Of a DNA stretch of 64,000 nt, positions 1 through 12,634 are shown one piece after another. The position numbers and the translations under genes are program-made. Source of the stretch: Paragonimus westermani (Eukaryota; Platyhelminthes; Trematoda; Plagiorchiida; Troglotrematidae); contig QNGE01000420.1 in NCBI GenBank assembly GCA_008508345.1, positions 70,176 to 134,175 on the forward strand. The letters run 5' to 3'. Position 1 is the stretch's first letter; each line of letters starts with the position of its first letter. The notes below the pieces were generated by a model. It was not told the DNA's origin. It searched no databases and saw nothing but the letters and a program-made list of their open reading frames with translations.

Positions 1-568
1 GGTCACGGTCAACCGTTGGGCGATCGGAGTGCTCTTTGTTTAAGGGTACCTTTTCTAACCCCCTTCTTCCTGATACGGAAGACAGCAGTGCCGCAACTAT
101 AAAAGTAGTTCTGCTGTATGCCCATGGGATCGTGCCTCACTACGTAATCACTCCTACGCGGTCAGTAGTGTGACACAATCCTATGAGTGTAACTGCTTTT
201 CGTCTGACTGCTCTCCTTTGGCATGTCTGACAAGATTGCACCTGGATGGACCGGAGTCCTAGTCAGCATAGCTCGCCGGATCAAAACAGTACACAAGCCC
301 GACCACCTCGTCATAAGTGTATTTAAAAAGAGTGAGGATAAACAAAAATGTTATATAATGTGCGGTATACAACTGATAACAGAGCCGTTTGTTTTTTTGG
401 GTTTGTGCTCCCTTCGTTTCCTTTGATTAATCTCTCACTTCGTTGAGCGCACTCATTGCGAGACTTTGAAACGACATCCGATCTGATTTTGTGCACCATA
501 TAGGGTCTAAGACTGGTGAACTCGGGAGAAAAATCAATGAGCATAATCGTAGATGATTATACTGATAG
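1..568. other. Unassigned flank of LINE A
   Basis: This stretch holds only short random open frames on both strands. I see no domain, splice pattern or repeat shared with the rest of the window. It adjoins the (CAT)n tail of the LINE and is probably ordinary intergenic or intronic DNA. Confidence 0.5.
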
Positions 569-614
569 CCATCATCAACAACATCATCACCATCATCATT
601 ATCATGATCATCAT
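569..614. repeat. (CAT)n microsatellite, probable LINE 3' tail
   Basis: An imperfect CAT/ATC trinucleotide tract sits exactly where LINE A should end (it is the 3' end because the element lies on the minus strand). A similar tract at 19578-19637 is followed by related sequence, so the tract looks like the element's own 3' tail rather than an independent microsatellite. Confidence 0.75.
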
Positions 615-873
615 AGACAGCAACAGATTAATGTGTACCACTGATGTTTAACTCCCATACAATCATGAACAAGAAAAAAGCAAGCCTTGAATGGAAAGAG
701 AAAACAAAAATGGAGGGGGACGGGAAGTGACCCAACTACTGACCTAACTACTACGTATATAGTCAAACATTCAACATCAAGGTGCCTACACCTTGCGAAC
801 AAACAACCGAGCTGCAAGTGAGAGTAAGGAGTCATCAGCAAGACAGCTTCCTTACGCCTTTCGCTGCCTCGCG

Positions 874-1500
874 TCATTGAATGCACTTCACAGACAACTC
901 GGCCAAACAACGACAACATTCACGCCACTGAGCTCGATTAGCCGCCACCTCACCTAGAGTCTCAAGCCGCCGACTGTGTGAGTCGCGTGGATCCCAGCCC
1001 GGGTAACGAACTCGATCTACAATGGCCAATCCGCTGGCGAACGAATTCATTTCCCTAGGCCAGGTCATCATCTGTCCACCTCGCACCTTACACCAGTCGG
1101 TCGCAGTGTCAGTGAACAGTGCTCGGTGTGGATGATGACGAGTCGGCATCTTTAATACGTGACCTAACCATCTAAGCCTTTGCAAACTTACAGAGTGAAA
1201 AAAAGAACTCGTTTGACCGTCGGTGCCCAACACCCGCATTCTAACCTCTTCGTTACTTCACGCTGGTGCCACCCGATACCAGTGATTGAACGCAAACATC
1301 GCTGGTCAAATACCCGTCTTGTCTTGTTGTCTGGTACACGCGACTCTTAAGCTTCAGGGAAATATCTCTCTGTTGTAACTGGTTCAAAGTCCTACGAGCA
1401 CGTAAAGAGGTAACGGGATAACGGTCAGTGAAACGGCGTATAACGGAACGACAGTCAACGGTAACGAACAACGGACTAGTTCGAATCTTTCCGGCCAACC
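874..1500 (-). pseudogene. LINE A C-terminal region (RT thumb and terminal domain)
   Basis: Minus-strand frames show LNQLQQRDISLKLKSRVYQ near 1400, then FNHWYRV and NEEVRMRVLGTDG near 1300-1230, and RLRWLGHVLKMP near 1170, ending with NRAQWRECC near 910. These are in the order found at the C terminus of RTE-type polyproteins. The frame changes near 1330 and 1290, and a stop interrupts it near 1260. Compared with relatives about 30-40 residues seem missing between VYQTT and the FNHW segment. No separate function is likely. Confidence 0.8.
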
Positions 1501-1850
1501 CAAACACCCGCAGCTAACGCATGAACACAGAGAGCAGACTGGCCTCCGGACAGAGTTCGTTTATGTTACTCAATCCGAAGACAACACGGTCACAAACCAG
1601 ATCATATTTAAAGGGTTTGTGACTAATAGGAAGACCAGCTCAAAGGCGGACCAAATGATGAACCGAATAGTACGGTGATGCACGTAGGCGGGAAATAAGC
1701 GTGTGAGCGTTTATGCGCGTAGGTGGGGTGCCAGAGATTTGACACAGTGATTGAAGGACGAGGTGGCGCACGACCGTGCCAACGATGAAGGGCACACACA
1801 GGTGTACTTTGCTGGTTGTTGGCACACAATATGTTCAGGGAATTGGAGAC
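1420..1850. other. Foreign segment interrupting LINE A
   Basis: The RT reading runs down to about 1855 (ending near NLRHL, a stop, then RQ) and resumes near 1440 with RRTLNQLQQRDISL, which repeats the same homologous part of the protein. The 400 or so bases between match nothing else in the window that I can see and carry no recognised domain. It may be a short element (SINE or MITE) or the join of two LINE copies. Exact edges cannot be set by eye. Confidence 0.55.
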
Positions 1851-2900
1851 TTCCCCGACACTCTGTCTTCATAGGTGCCTCAGATTAGGGAACACCGCCC
1901 TAGCGGTAGAGATACCCGACTGTATTTCATTCTCTACACCTCCGCCGCTGCCTTCGCCGATGCAGCTTCTCAATTATACAAACCGGTCAATAGCTTCCAT
2001 GACTACATTATCTAACATCAAATCTACGTGACCACAGCAATCCTGTAGAAGCACTTTGCACTTTGAGGCTGCGAGGCGCATTCCGAAACATTTAGCAGAA
2101 AGTGAAATAGCCTCGAGCATTGTTTGTGCTGTCTCGTAGTTGTCGAGTAGCAGCACCTTGTTGTCAGCATAATCAAGATCAGTCAGTCTTTCACCAGGTT
2201 GGAGGTCCATGCTGGCACCTTGCGAGTACTGTAGAGAGTCCTCCGTTACTTCGTCTACGGTAAAATTGAGCAAAAATGGTGAGAGCGGACAACCTGGTGC
2301 TCCTGGTGCTCACATTGTCAGACGGTTCACCGTAAACCCTAACATGAGCTGAGTTATGGGAGTAAAGCGCCGACAGCATGTTCGCATACTTGGTCGGTAC
2401 ACGCTTGTGTTCAAGGGACTCCAAAACTGCAGATCGATCCACCGAATTGAACGCACCTTTATAATCGAGAAATACGGCAATTCTTGGTCGGCAGCAAACA
2501 CGACGATGCTCCAGAATTTGATGGAGAGTAAAAATATGATACATACATTCCGGTTAAGGGTGAAACTCTGCCTGTTTTTCTCCCATCTTTATTTCCCGAA
2601 CTGCAGTGAGTCGGCGAAGTGCTATGGGTGCTTGAACCCTAGAAGTGTCTGAGATTAACCTACGTGTCCTACGGTTCGCGCAAGAGCCCCTAATACCATT
2701 CTTGAATATAGGAACTATTATCGCGTTACCTCAGCACTGTAGGATGGTCTCCATTGTCCACAGTAGCTGAAACAACTGGGTCAAGACTGCTACTAACGTC
2801 TCCCCACCTTCTTTGAAAAGTGCCGGCACGAGATCATCTGGACCAACAGCCCCGTTCTGTCTGAGAGCCGAGATACATTAGAAGACCTAAGTCTCAGTGG
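1850..2900 (-). pseudogene. LINE A reverse transcriptase domain
   Basis: In order on the minus strand: GPDDLVPALFKEGG (about 2850), VPIFKNGIRG (about 2690), YHIFTLHQILEHR (2540), FLDYKGAFNSVDR (about 2465, carrying the first catalytic aspartate), the catalytic box as YADN (2160-2171) instead of YADD, SKCKVLLQD (about 2060), and DRFV (1977) continuing past a stop into GGGVENEI. The second aspartate of the box is replaced by asparagine, and frames change near 2640 and 2280. The domain is recognisable but catalytically dead. Confidence 0.88.
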
Positions 2901-3534
2901 GTGTTTGTAAATCTGCCGACCAGGATATTACATTACAATTTTGTGGCGGCAATACAGTAGAGGCAGGAGGCCAGCTAACTTTACTCTCAAAATGTTCCTT
3001 CCACCGTTGTAACCTTCTGGACTTATTGTAGATGACTGTGTCATCTGTCTCACTGTTAGCTTCACTGACAGACGGTCACCTGCGACCAGTGGCACGGATA
3101 AGCTTAAACAGTTTGCCAGTGTTCCCTGAAGCAAAAGGGGTTTCTATTTCCTTAAACCTTTTTACTAACCAAACCTCACGATCAGCCTTTAGACTACGTC
3201 TCAATTTCTTACGGTTATCTCTCCTAAACTTATGTGAACTGCCAGGAGGAATGCTCTGTCTGTCTTCTAACAATTCCAGGGATTTCTCCGAGATCCAATG
3301 TCCGTTCAACCCATATACCCCCGTGACACATGCTACAGTACCTGCTTCCTGAATGGCCTTTGAGATTTGAGTCCAGAAGCTATCAGGATCGTTGGATTGA
3401 AAACCACTAAGGCAGCTTTCTAAGCAGGTTTGATACTTATACTTTATCGATGGTAAAGCCAGATTCTCAACAGCTAGTCGTTGCTGTCGCTGGGGTAGTT
3501 GCCTAGCAAAAGTGAGAACAGAACGACAACGTAC

Positions 3535-4300
3535 CAATGCATGATCTGACTCCACGTACGTGCTCCAATAAGACCGACGGTCTTGAATGGAACCACGCCA
3601 TCTATAACTAACAGATATGCGGTCTATCTGAGCCGAAGGCTGATTCAAAGGAGGCGGCGCCAAGTATAGCAATGACGCGCACGATACCGAACACCAGTGC
3701 TGGCTAAAATTAGTTTGTGCCCAACGCACAGCTGTTACAATCGCCACTATCCGGCCGATATGATACCATCCCAAATCTGCCACCTAGACGAGATTCGGCC
3801 TCACCAAGGTGGCCGACCTACGCATTCATATCTCCGGTCAGAATGACTATATCAGAGCCACGTGTCAATCGAAGGATAATGGCCAGATCCGAGTAAAACG
3901 CGCCCTTGATGCCGGCGTCATTACAGTCAGTAGGGGCATAAGCAGACCCAATGAATAGGTTACTGAAAGTCTTGCATCCAGAGCTAGCCTTAACAGAACC
4001 TGCTAGGCTGACGGCACAAAGCCTACTGTTAGCGGGAATCCAGTTCACACGCGGCTGCACTCGTCGTGCTGAGGACTATACAGACTACAGCCTGACCGTT
4101 AATGGCGACCGTGAAGTCGCCCGAAGTGTATGACCAGTATCGGGTGGACAATGAATGTGCTGGTGGTTCCATATGTTGACTACTGTTCTGGATTCTAGTC
4201 TCCGAGGTACCGCATACATCAACATTCAACGAGTCTAACGTTTGTGCGAGACCGGCCCGTTAACTTATCTGTTTTAAGGTGCGAACGTTGATAGTAATTC
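3535..4300 (-). pseudogene. LINE A apurinic-like (EEP) endonuclease domain
   Basis: The domain that nicks target DNA in RTE elements is readable in pieces: NVRTLKQI (about 4270), CGTSETRIQ (about 4210), GSAYAPTDC (about 3945), ILTGDMNA (3820-3843), a stop, VGHLGEAESRLGG, and the terminal SDHALV motif (about 3535-3550), which holds the conserved Asp-His pair of the exonuclease-endonuclease-phosphatase fold. Copy B shares the N-terminal NVRTLKQI block. Frame changes near 4230, 4060 and 3780 break the protein. Confidence 0.85.
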
Positions 4301-4383
4301 ACATTCTAGGTCTAAGCAAGGGACGATGGATGTCTGAGGCTGAATGGCAAGAAGTAGAGCCTACTGCCTTGGTGTTACTACAA

Positions 4384-4920
4384 TTAGCAGTCTTTTGTGG
4401 GACCTGTGAAGTAATTATCAAAACTGGGGATTGGGAGGGGCGTGGAAGCTAAATTTGGTAGGACATTAGGGGAAGGGTCAGCGGTATCGTGTTTTCGCCT
4501 ATCTACCCTGCTGCACACAGGAGATAGGACAATCTGGTTTATACTGGGAGACGGCAGATGCAGTGTGAAATCACTGATGTTGTGATTATTCATGGTTGTG
4601 TATGGGTTGAGACACTGCCGGGACGCCCAGACCTAGACGGAAGAACGAATTGGGTTCTCAACCAAATCCTTTGGCCTGAAAGCCTGTACCACAAGGCAGC
4701 GAGTGAGTGGTAGTTTACCAAAACTTTTGCACTTTCCAGATAAAGATGCCAACCTTCTTCCAACTCCCAACCTGGAGGACCAGGGTCTGTGGTTTGCCAG
4801 ACCTCTACCTATTGGCCTGTTTCGTATGAGTAACTCTTTAGGTGTGTAGTCACCACACTGTCCAGTTTAACCCAGTAGATCATCGAGGTGTCACAACGCG
4901 TCAACGTCTAGTCTCGTTGT
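4384..4920 (-). other. LINE A 5' region and ORF start
   Basis: The reverse complement of this region aligns with 34682-35260 of copy B, including shared stretches around the phrases for the first ORF (HDTADPSPNVLPNLASTPL here, HATAYPSPTVLSNLVLRPL in B). It is the 5' UTR and N terminus of the element. The shared outer edge lies near 4920 here and 34682 in B. I see no separate ORF1 product. Confidence 0.75.
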
Positions 4921-7900
4921 GGTGGTATACTGGTAACCTTTCTAACAGGTAATGGGACACAGAGGTTTGACAGCGAATTTCATGGATTTGAATGTCACGT
5001 TACGCTGACTGCTCAGAACAACTACTATATAAATATTGCCCTAATTTACTCAACAAAAAGAGTTCATTTACCTAAACTAGTGGTTTATAGAAAGCAACCC
5101 ACCGTTCAATTCAATAAGTGTTAAAACACGCACACCTGCTGTGTAAATCGTGTTGAATCCTGCGCTGGTGACCTTAAACTACTCGCATCCTTATAGGATG
5201 AGTGTTACAGAGCCTAGTGAGAGATAACTTTAGTCTGATTACAAACTTCGCAGTCATGGTTATGAAAGCAATATCGACACCGCATTTATCCTGAAGGCTT
5301 TATGCAACCTTTGATAACGTAGACTTTCCGTCTATCTTCCTTTATAGCTCGGTTGCTTGTCTGCAAGGTGAAGGCACTTTGATGTTCAACGTTTTAATAG
5401 TAGTTAGGCCCCTTCTTCTACCCTTCTCTTTTCTACCGTCTTCTTGTACAGGGTTCGGTTTTTACTTCATAACGGTGTGGCAATTAAATATCACTGAGAA
5501 CCAATGATGTGTTCCTGTCCATGATGAAGATGATCTTCAACCCCACAATCAACCAACCATTTGAACGAGCACATCTCTCGCCCTTAGTCTATAAATTATT
5601 TGGCACTTACTCGGAGCTCCTGTGCCCTAGAGTACTTTTCCTTAGTATGAAATAAACGTCACACAGTAAATGGCAGCCGTCGCATTCCATAGACTTTTCA
5701 ACCAGCCTCTTCAAAAGGAACGCTTACACTCGAGTTTAGCCCACATCAATGCTCATCAGTAGCGCACACCTTTTCCGTGGCCGGAAGTAAGATTCCGGTC
5801 GTGCTTTTACAAGGCAACCGGGGAATTAGAACGTCATTGACCTCGCATCAGGTAGGACTGAAGTATCGTATGCAAACGCTCAGCCGCAGCCATTGGTGAG
5901 TAATGCTCAGACTGCACGACTGCCTCCACAGCAGACAATAATTGTGCTATTAGCTCCAGTCAATGACACCACGACTAGGATTTCTTTTCGAGATCGAACC
6001 ACAGAAACCTTTGAAGTTTTTGAGCAAGATTTTGATTACTGATAAGTAGTAGGGTATTTTCGGCTAATATGAATTGAAACTCACTCACTGTGACACCCGC
6101 GATCCATTGAGAGTAATGTCAACTTCACACTGACTCCCTGAGTGCATAAAGAGACGGAGCACTAGAAGAGAAATTCGCTTCATTAAAATTCCATATCCAC
6201 AGGGAGTGAAAACTAGGTCATTCTCCCATGCACTGTGCACTTCTTAGAGGAGACCTAATTCTTGCTCCCCAAATCCTCCACCCATCATGCCAACGACCTA
6301 CTTATGTAGGTAAACTTTTTTCATTATTAAGAGCCGCTCATCTTGGAACATATTGTACCACACTTTTATCACCAGTGAATCATCGGAGAGTTGTAAAATG
6401 CCACATACTTGGCATATACGTGAAAGTCAAACCGCATTGCACTTCCTCTAGCACATTCTGAGCCAACCCCACAACTAACTAAATGTGCCTATCTCCCCGA
6501 ATGTTGCTTCACTGTCTACCAGTTTTTTGCTGGAATGTTTGCGTGACAAGTTTTATCCAACTTTCCTCTGAGTCTTTAATGTTCACTTTCGATGTTTACA
6601 GGGAAATTCCATTTTTGAATTCGTCCACTTTGGTGGAGATCACTGATTCATATTAGTTCCATATGTTTTATCCGCCAACCGGTTTCTCAAGTGCAAGCCA
6701 GTTTCTGCTGGGTGCAAACAAAACAGAGCAGAAGAGCAGAAAAAACACATGGGTACAGTGGATAATAACTACAGTAAGACCAATTTAATACAACATCGAT
6801 TGATGGCAGCATGGTCGGATTGGTTAAACTAGTCCTACTTCTCACAGGATATACGGACTGTGAGAAAGTTGACCGAATAATGAGACTGCGCAGTAATGCG
6901 TACTAACGAGATTCAGATGGGTGTACATTAGATGTGACTGGTACTTTCCACTTAATTCGTAATATCTCTGACACAATCTGAAATTAATTTCAGTTGGATT
7001 GGCGGTTCAGTTGCTTTACCATGAAAAACATGGTAGTAAGCAGCGTTTTTCTAACGTTTTCTACATTGGCACAATCATTGCTACTAACACAGACAGCAAT
7101 AAACAAGCAGTACACATCGATGTTCAACTGGTATATAATTTTTGGAAGTCCTAGTTAGGAAGTAGAGAAAGGGTGAATGTGGCATTTAATTAATACAAAT
7201 TCGCACGTCTAAACTCAGACATTTAAGGGCAAGATGTCTACACTTAACGAACAAGCAACTGTGCTGGACAGTAAAGTAAGACCACAGTGAGAATGAAATT
7301 AGACCAAGGAACTATGAATCAGATATGTGGTAAAGTGAGTGCAAAGTGAGTGCAGTTATAATGCAAAGAAAGGAACCACACCGGATTTTCACTACGCCAT
7401 TAGCGGATACTGACATGACGTGCATTTTCAGATTACACGTACGAAGTTTGTTTTGCTCGTTTCTGAACGGGAGTTGCAGTGAAGAATGCTAGGCATTAAA
7501 ATCAATAGAAGATCAAACGGTATTAATTGAAGATGAAATAAATGAGTTGAGTAATCGTCCACTCATACTCTTAGAGTTAAATATAACTCACTGAATTCCA
7601 AGTTAGCGCCTTCAGCCTTGTTCCAAAAGTTCTGTATCAGCTGAAGGTGTCTTAGGTGTCCTTAATAAATTCGACATTATTTATCACCGTAAAAAGCCAT
7701 ACACATCTAGAAAAGCTTAGCTTAATACTTTCAGGTAGAAAAACAGATTACAATTACAGTTAGCAACATAACAACACCACACCGAGAAGGTTTTTACAAT
7801 TAATATAAACCCCAGTCTGCACCATCTGCTGACAGATTGATTATTTGCGTAGTTAGAGTATAAAGTTAGCATAGAACACCAACGTATTCGCTAGCACGCC

Positions 7901-7990
7901 GTTTGTTACAGCGTGTCTGTCAGTATATGAGAATTTTCTGTTAAAACGCACTCAGCAGGCCATGAAATCAAAGTCTTCACCCACACTGAC
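4921..7990. other. No supported gene
   Basis: Only short open frames without domain resemblance or matching splice phases were found over these 3 kb. Base composition is slightly AT-rich, as in the introns further along. It may be intergenic space downstream of the minus-strand host gene. Confidence 0.5.
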
Positions 7991-8115
7991 CACTTAACTA
8001 CTGCTTCCGGCCTTGACGACTGATGCGAAATGTGAACAGTGTGGCATACGATTACTGTTGCTTTCAAAATGAACGTGAACTAATACGTTGCACATTTTTA
8101 TTTCAAGTTCCAATT

Positions 8116-8202
8116 TTATGAACACACATTTTTTTGACGTTCTATCGACGGGGTAGACTTGAAGACTCTGATAAAAAGATTCTCTGTTTCCCAATACGAC
8201 AC
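8116..8202 (-). CDS. Candidate terminal exon, unidentified host gene
   Basis: An AG acceptor at 8203-8204 would open a 28-codon frame (starting VSYWETENL) ending in TAA, and its phase fits the donor of the candidate exon at 8286. The acceptor lacks a good pyrimidine tract. No family recognised; the alternative is a chance frame. Confidence 0.2.
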   Translation of the reverse strand: MSYWETENLFIRVFKSTPSIERQKNVCS

Positions 8203-8285
8203 CTGTTATCCTAATTTCTACTGGAACTTGGTAGTGTTACAGTGAGAAAACATTTCCACGAGTGACAATAATTCGATCAACTCAC

Positions 8286-8482
8286 ATCAGACTGGATTGC
8301 AAAGATGGAGGTCTCTTTGGCTGTCAAACAGTAATAATTCACAACGGTTGGAGTTCGGCCAGAACTGTGTATGCCCCTCGCACGCAACTGATAACCTGAC
8401 TGTGACAGACGTGCCAGTACATCATCAGCGATTAGATAAGCTCGACTAGATAGCCGAGACGCGATAGACTGAGGTCCCATAC
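8286..8482 (-). CDS. Candidate internal exon, unidentified host gene
   Basis: A 197-bp open segment lies between a credible acceptor (pyrimidine-rich, ending in CATCAG at 8483-8488) and a strong GTGAGT donor (8285 downward). It encodes about 65 residues, beginning MGPQSIASRLSSRAYLIADD. The composition is protein-like, with an even mix of polar and hydrophobic residues, but I recognise no domain. It could be a late exon of the Tectonic-like gene upstream or of a neighbouring gene; I could not align it with either. Confidence 0.35.
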
Positions 8483-8522
8483 CTGATGTTGGAGAGAACA
8501 ATCTCTGCTCATATCGAAGCAT

Positions 8523-11500
8523 TAATTAACAAGACGTTAATAATGTAAGAAAACTTCAGTTCGTTCAAAGGTCAAATTCTCTATTGTATTCTCGTCGACT
8601 CTGAGTTAATTGTAGTTTGCAACAGACACAGACCATACGTTACCAAATCAGCACTTCAAATAGACAACAAGGATTCACCATATTTGATTATCCAACCAGA
8701 GAACAAAACTATACGAAAGCATGATTGACGATATTTCTTCTTCTAAAAGCCTGGACGGATATGGCAGTGTCTGCGAAATTTGAAAGAACAAAGGTCGGGC
8801 GATATTCGTTTTGTTTTCGGTCTAACCACAAGTAGTTACTACTCGACACTTGCTAGAGAAAGCATAGAACGTCGTCCAGTCTACGTCAGAAGTTGGGAAA
8901 AAATTGATAACTGGCTCAACTGAGGGTAACCTGAATGAGTTCTGCCGCCAAGTCAGCATAGACAGATTTTCTGCGTTTTCCATAATGTCCTGCCAAATTG
9001 AACAGATTTCTTCAGCAAACGAATTTTGACGCCTTCTGAGACCTTCAATCCACCGATATGCGAACAAACCAAATCTGGTCAGCTACTGCCGTTGTCTCCG
9101 TTAGTGTGTGGTTAATGTGAATGTCTTCAAGCTAACTGGCGTCCCTCTGGATTTCATATGCGTGAAGGAAGTGAGCTGAAATTCCGAATTTCGACCTGCA
9201 TAGAACCCAGTATGCGTAACATTTTCAGTCCAAAATTATACGAATGTAACAACCTGATGAGATTTCTCTGAAAATATTCAGTTTTCACAAAGTTTGTTTA
9301 TTATAAACTGAGAATATTTGGGCTAATGCTAAGTACATTGTTAAATTTTATCGTTACAATTATTATTAGTGACGTATGCACAATCCTCCTGATGTGGATT
9401 CACCCCAACAGTCACCACTTGATACGTAAGCTGACATGTACGTTGATACGTAAGTAACATAATCAACGCTAATCCTACTCTCTGGAGAATGGTTAGCTTA
9501 CTATATTAAATTGGAGAAAGGCGTTCAATCATTCACTCTATGTGAAATCTCCAAGCGTTTGGACTGGACTGTAGCTAGTATCACGGGAGGTAGTTTCACT
9601 CATATTTATCAAACGGATGTCACATATTTGACTGTACACATGAACGATACCACTGAAAATCTCAACTTTTATTTGGTTTACTAATTTATTTGTCGTATAC
9701 CGTTGTTTGCCTACTCAACCGACTCACAGGTCACATTCAGTATCACTTGTCTCTAGCTTACCGTCTCGCACAACAACAGTCATTCTCACTATCACAGTAA
9801 AGCCTTTTTCAATCGAAAACCGTACAACTGCAATAGGAAGTAATTGTTATTGAAGAAAAAATCCTAATCGTAAGACAAAGCGAAAATGGTCAAACAGCAC
9901 CTTCAATAACAATGTGGCTGGACATAAGTGACTATGGGAAAACAGCAATCCGTAGTCAAGGGAGTTTTCTACCCATTTTACTTCACAGATTGATCCAACG
10001 TACAGAACTGGTCTTTATCAGCAGCCAAGACATTCACGTAATAATCAAACTGCTAAAAGAATAATCGTAATAAACGAGGTAGTTCGGGTTAACTAATAAA
10101 ACTCAGATGATAAGCTTCAGTTTATGCTAACCCTCTGAGCCCTTAGCGCTTTTATAGACACATATGTTATACCCCGCATTTTGGGCTGCACGCTGCTGAC
10201 GCGCCTTTCCACTCCCGGATAATGTTGTAAAACATCCAATTGACAATCAAGGGATAAATTATTTGGGGCTACTTACAAGTAATTAGTAGTAGGGATTTAA
10301 ATTGCCAAGTTAAGGTTTCCAGTGCCACCGTACAAGGCACAAATTTCCTCATTCCCCAGGAGTGTTCATTGAGAGCAGGCTGACTTCAAGCTGTGTGCTA
10401 TTAGCGGTCCCGCTCAGTCTATTTAAATTGTTCATCTGGCTAACTTGAAACCAGGAGCTTTTGGACATGAAGTCGCGGTAGATGTTCAAGAAGCAACAGG
10501 ACTTACATACAATTAAACGATCGATGAACTATACGACGCTTGTCATAGTGAAGAAGAGTTTCGGATGGGCACTACTATCAACAATGAGCAAATATTCATT
10601 CGTTAGTGAAGAATTTTTACGAGGCACTTATCGCTTCTTGTGGTCCACTGAAACATACTGTTCTCTAGCTCTATCGTAATACATGGATTTGTGATGGTTT
10701 GATGCATCTTATCAGTCCTGTCCACATCTGCCACAACTGATTATACAAACGATTTTATGGAGCCTGAAGTTTCTAAGATGTTAGGAGTGATAGTTCTGAC
10801 CTTTTTCATTGCGAAATGATTATTTAATAGTCAAGTGAAGGATGCGCACAACCCTCGTACATCATTAATTTAAAATGCCTTTCCTGGACAGTATTCGAAT
10901 TATGGTTACAACAGGCATCAAGCTGAAAAAAGGCAGCGAGGTTTGAAAACAAACAATTCAACTGAAGAAATGTTGAGAAACAAACTGAGTATTTGGAATT
11001 GTACTACCGTGAGATAAACAGGAGTAACCAACTGAGGAAGGTTAAAACGTGCCCATTTGGTGGCACTCAAAAGCGCGCCGAGTGAAAAGTCCGTGAAACG
11101 TTTGAGTATGTCCACCAGCGCTGAAGGAGTTGCCAGTGAAACGGCATTAAATATTGAAACAACAGCTAAATCTTTAAGAGTAGCCAGTCATCCGCTGCAT
11201 TTGACTGGTTGTGCGACTGAAGAAAGTGATACTGAGCTCATATCAGGTCTTCCATAGCAAGCGTACATAGAAGGTTGCATGCGAAATAAACCAGCGAAAA
11301 TGCACGGCTGTAACCAGAATCCTTAGAAAATCCACAACGCCGTTGGCCACCAGGGTTACTAAGTGAGTACTGCCATGGGCTACAGAATAAAACGGCTGTT
11401 TGTAATCATTATATGGGCTCGATCGTTGGAGGACGCTAATGTGCTAATAACGCCATAGTAGACTTATGAGAAACAGGCATCATTTTGGGAGAATCTGCTT

Positions 11501-11730
11501 ACAAATGTATTAGGGTAACTGCAGATTTCCGAAGTATTCGTGTATAACTCCCCTTCTTTATCCATTACGTCAACGGTACAGACTGATTGCAAGTGCGTCT
11601 GTGCGGAATCTGCCTGAAGCAAGTGGGGTTCAAGGTTTGCCTCCTGCTCTTGGGTTTGCGATAAACAGAACGTCCAGTGAGCTCGTCAAAGAAAAGTAGG
11701 CTGGGTGATTCGCAGTGCTTGGCTGGCACA
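8523..11730. other. No firm gene; a few open segments
   Basis: Minus-strand frames at 8935-9060 (FAEEICSIWQDIMENAENL) and 10918-11160 look somewhat protein-like but have no splice signals whose phases agree. A plus-strand frame at 11057-11257 overlaps the latter. Nothing else is recognised. The region is probably mostly intron of the minus-strand gene. Confidence 0.35.
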
Positions 11731-11817
11731 GTCCCGACAAGCACACTCAGACTAAATGTCGCTGCACTCACATAGACATACTGCACTTCTGCAGACGTAT
11801 ATTGGTTGAGTGACCGG
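11730..11817 (-). CDS. Candidate Tectonic exon 3
   Basis: After a good acceptor (pyrimidine-rich tract, TAG at 11818-11820) the minus strand reads SLNQYTSAEVQYVY and then SLSVLVGTVPA. In Tectonic proteins a strand with EV.Y followed by LS..LGTV lies just C-terminal to the domain encoded at 12635-13253, so position and order agree. Against it, a strong GTGAGT signal right after VQYVY could be the true donor, and the start phase (1 nt) does not fit directly to the previous exon, so an exon between would be needed. Tentative. Confidence 0.3.
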
Positions 11818-12634
11818 CTACCCACAGAGAAGAAACGATTGACTTTGCTAGTGGTGGCTTACACACACCGCCCACGTGATCTTCAATGAATAACGGCTAC
11901 TACTTCAAAGTGCAATTTCCACTCATTCTATACGTTAAGTCAGTTCGGTCACTCGGATTAGAAAAATTGGCGGTTATCTAGCTGGGGCCAATATTCCTGT
12001 AGTAAGTCAGTTTAGCTCTAACGGTTGACGTTACCAATTGGTGGGGCGTGAATGGACTGAAGCACTGTACTATTTTGCAGTTCACTCAACTTCTCGAATT
12101 AGAATCCTGGTAGATCGTCCAATCTTTTATATTCCAGTCGACCATCAGTAGTCTGGGCGTTTGCCGATCATCATCACGTGCATCATAAGTTCGAGATAAT
12201 TCCGGCAAACGGATGAAGGTCACAACCAATGATGACTGAGAATGGTGGACCAGGTGAATGTCCGTTATTCATCAAAAGTGACGTGAATGATGCTAACCGA
12301 GACGCACGTAGTATCGTCACATAACTCTGGTCGCTCTGACGCAGTGGTCACTCATCTAGTGCATGTGCATGAGCGCATTGGGTCATGACAAAGGCAATGC
12401 AGGTTACATCAAACATGTTTGTCAGATCCAAGTAGGTTGACACCACAAATAATCCAGTCTGTTCTGTATTCCTACCTATGTGATGTGAAAAACTACTGTA
12501 CTAGTAAGCGGAGGGAATTTACAGTGAAATGCAAAACTGGTAGTAGGCTAATTTAGCTCTACAAAGTGCGTCTAAATTCGATAATTTCTATTATCGTATC
12601 TTAATGTCATCAAATGTTAACAACTAGAAATTAC

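Larger units (their letters stand above)
569..4920 (-). mobile_element. RTE-clade LINE, near full length, decayed (LINE A)
   Basis: Read on the minus strand this is one non-LTR retrotransposon: 5' region (4384-4920), endonuclease (about 4300-3535), linker (3530-2900), reverse transcriptase (2900-1850), C-terminal region (about 1500-874), 3' UTR and a trinucleotide tail (614-569). Its 5' part repeats in the plus-strand copy at 34.7-35.3 kb, which fixes the 5' end near 4920. The C-terminal RWLGHVLKMP block and the terminal AQWREC motif are typical of RTE-type elements. Several frame changes, stops and an insertion at about 1420-1850 make it inactive. RTE elements move by target-primed reverse transcription; this copy can only be a template for recombination or a relic. 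Confidence 0.9.

Noticed and set aside
8935..9067. Minus-strand exon (FAEEICSIWQDIMENAENL)
   Set aside because: Protein-like, but its donor phase does not fit the candidate exon at 8482 and no homologue is recognised.
10918..11257. Opposed open frames on both strands
   Set aside because: Both are open over the same bases without consistent splice signals, so neither can be preferred.
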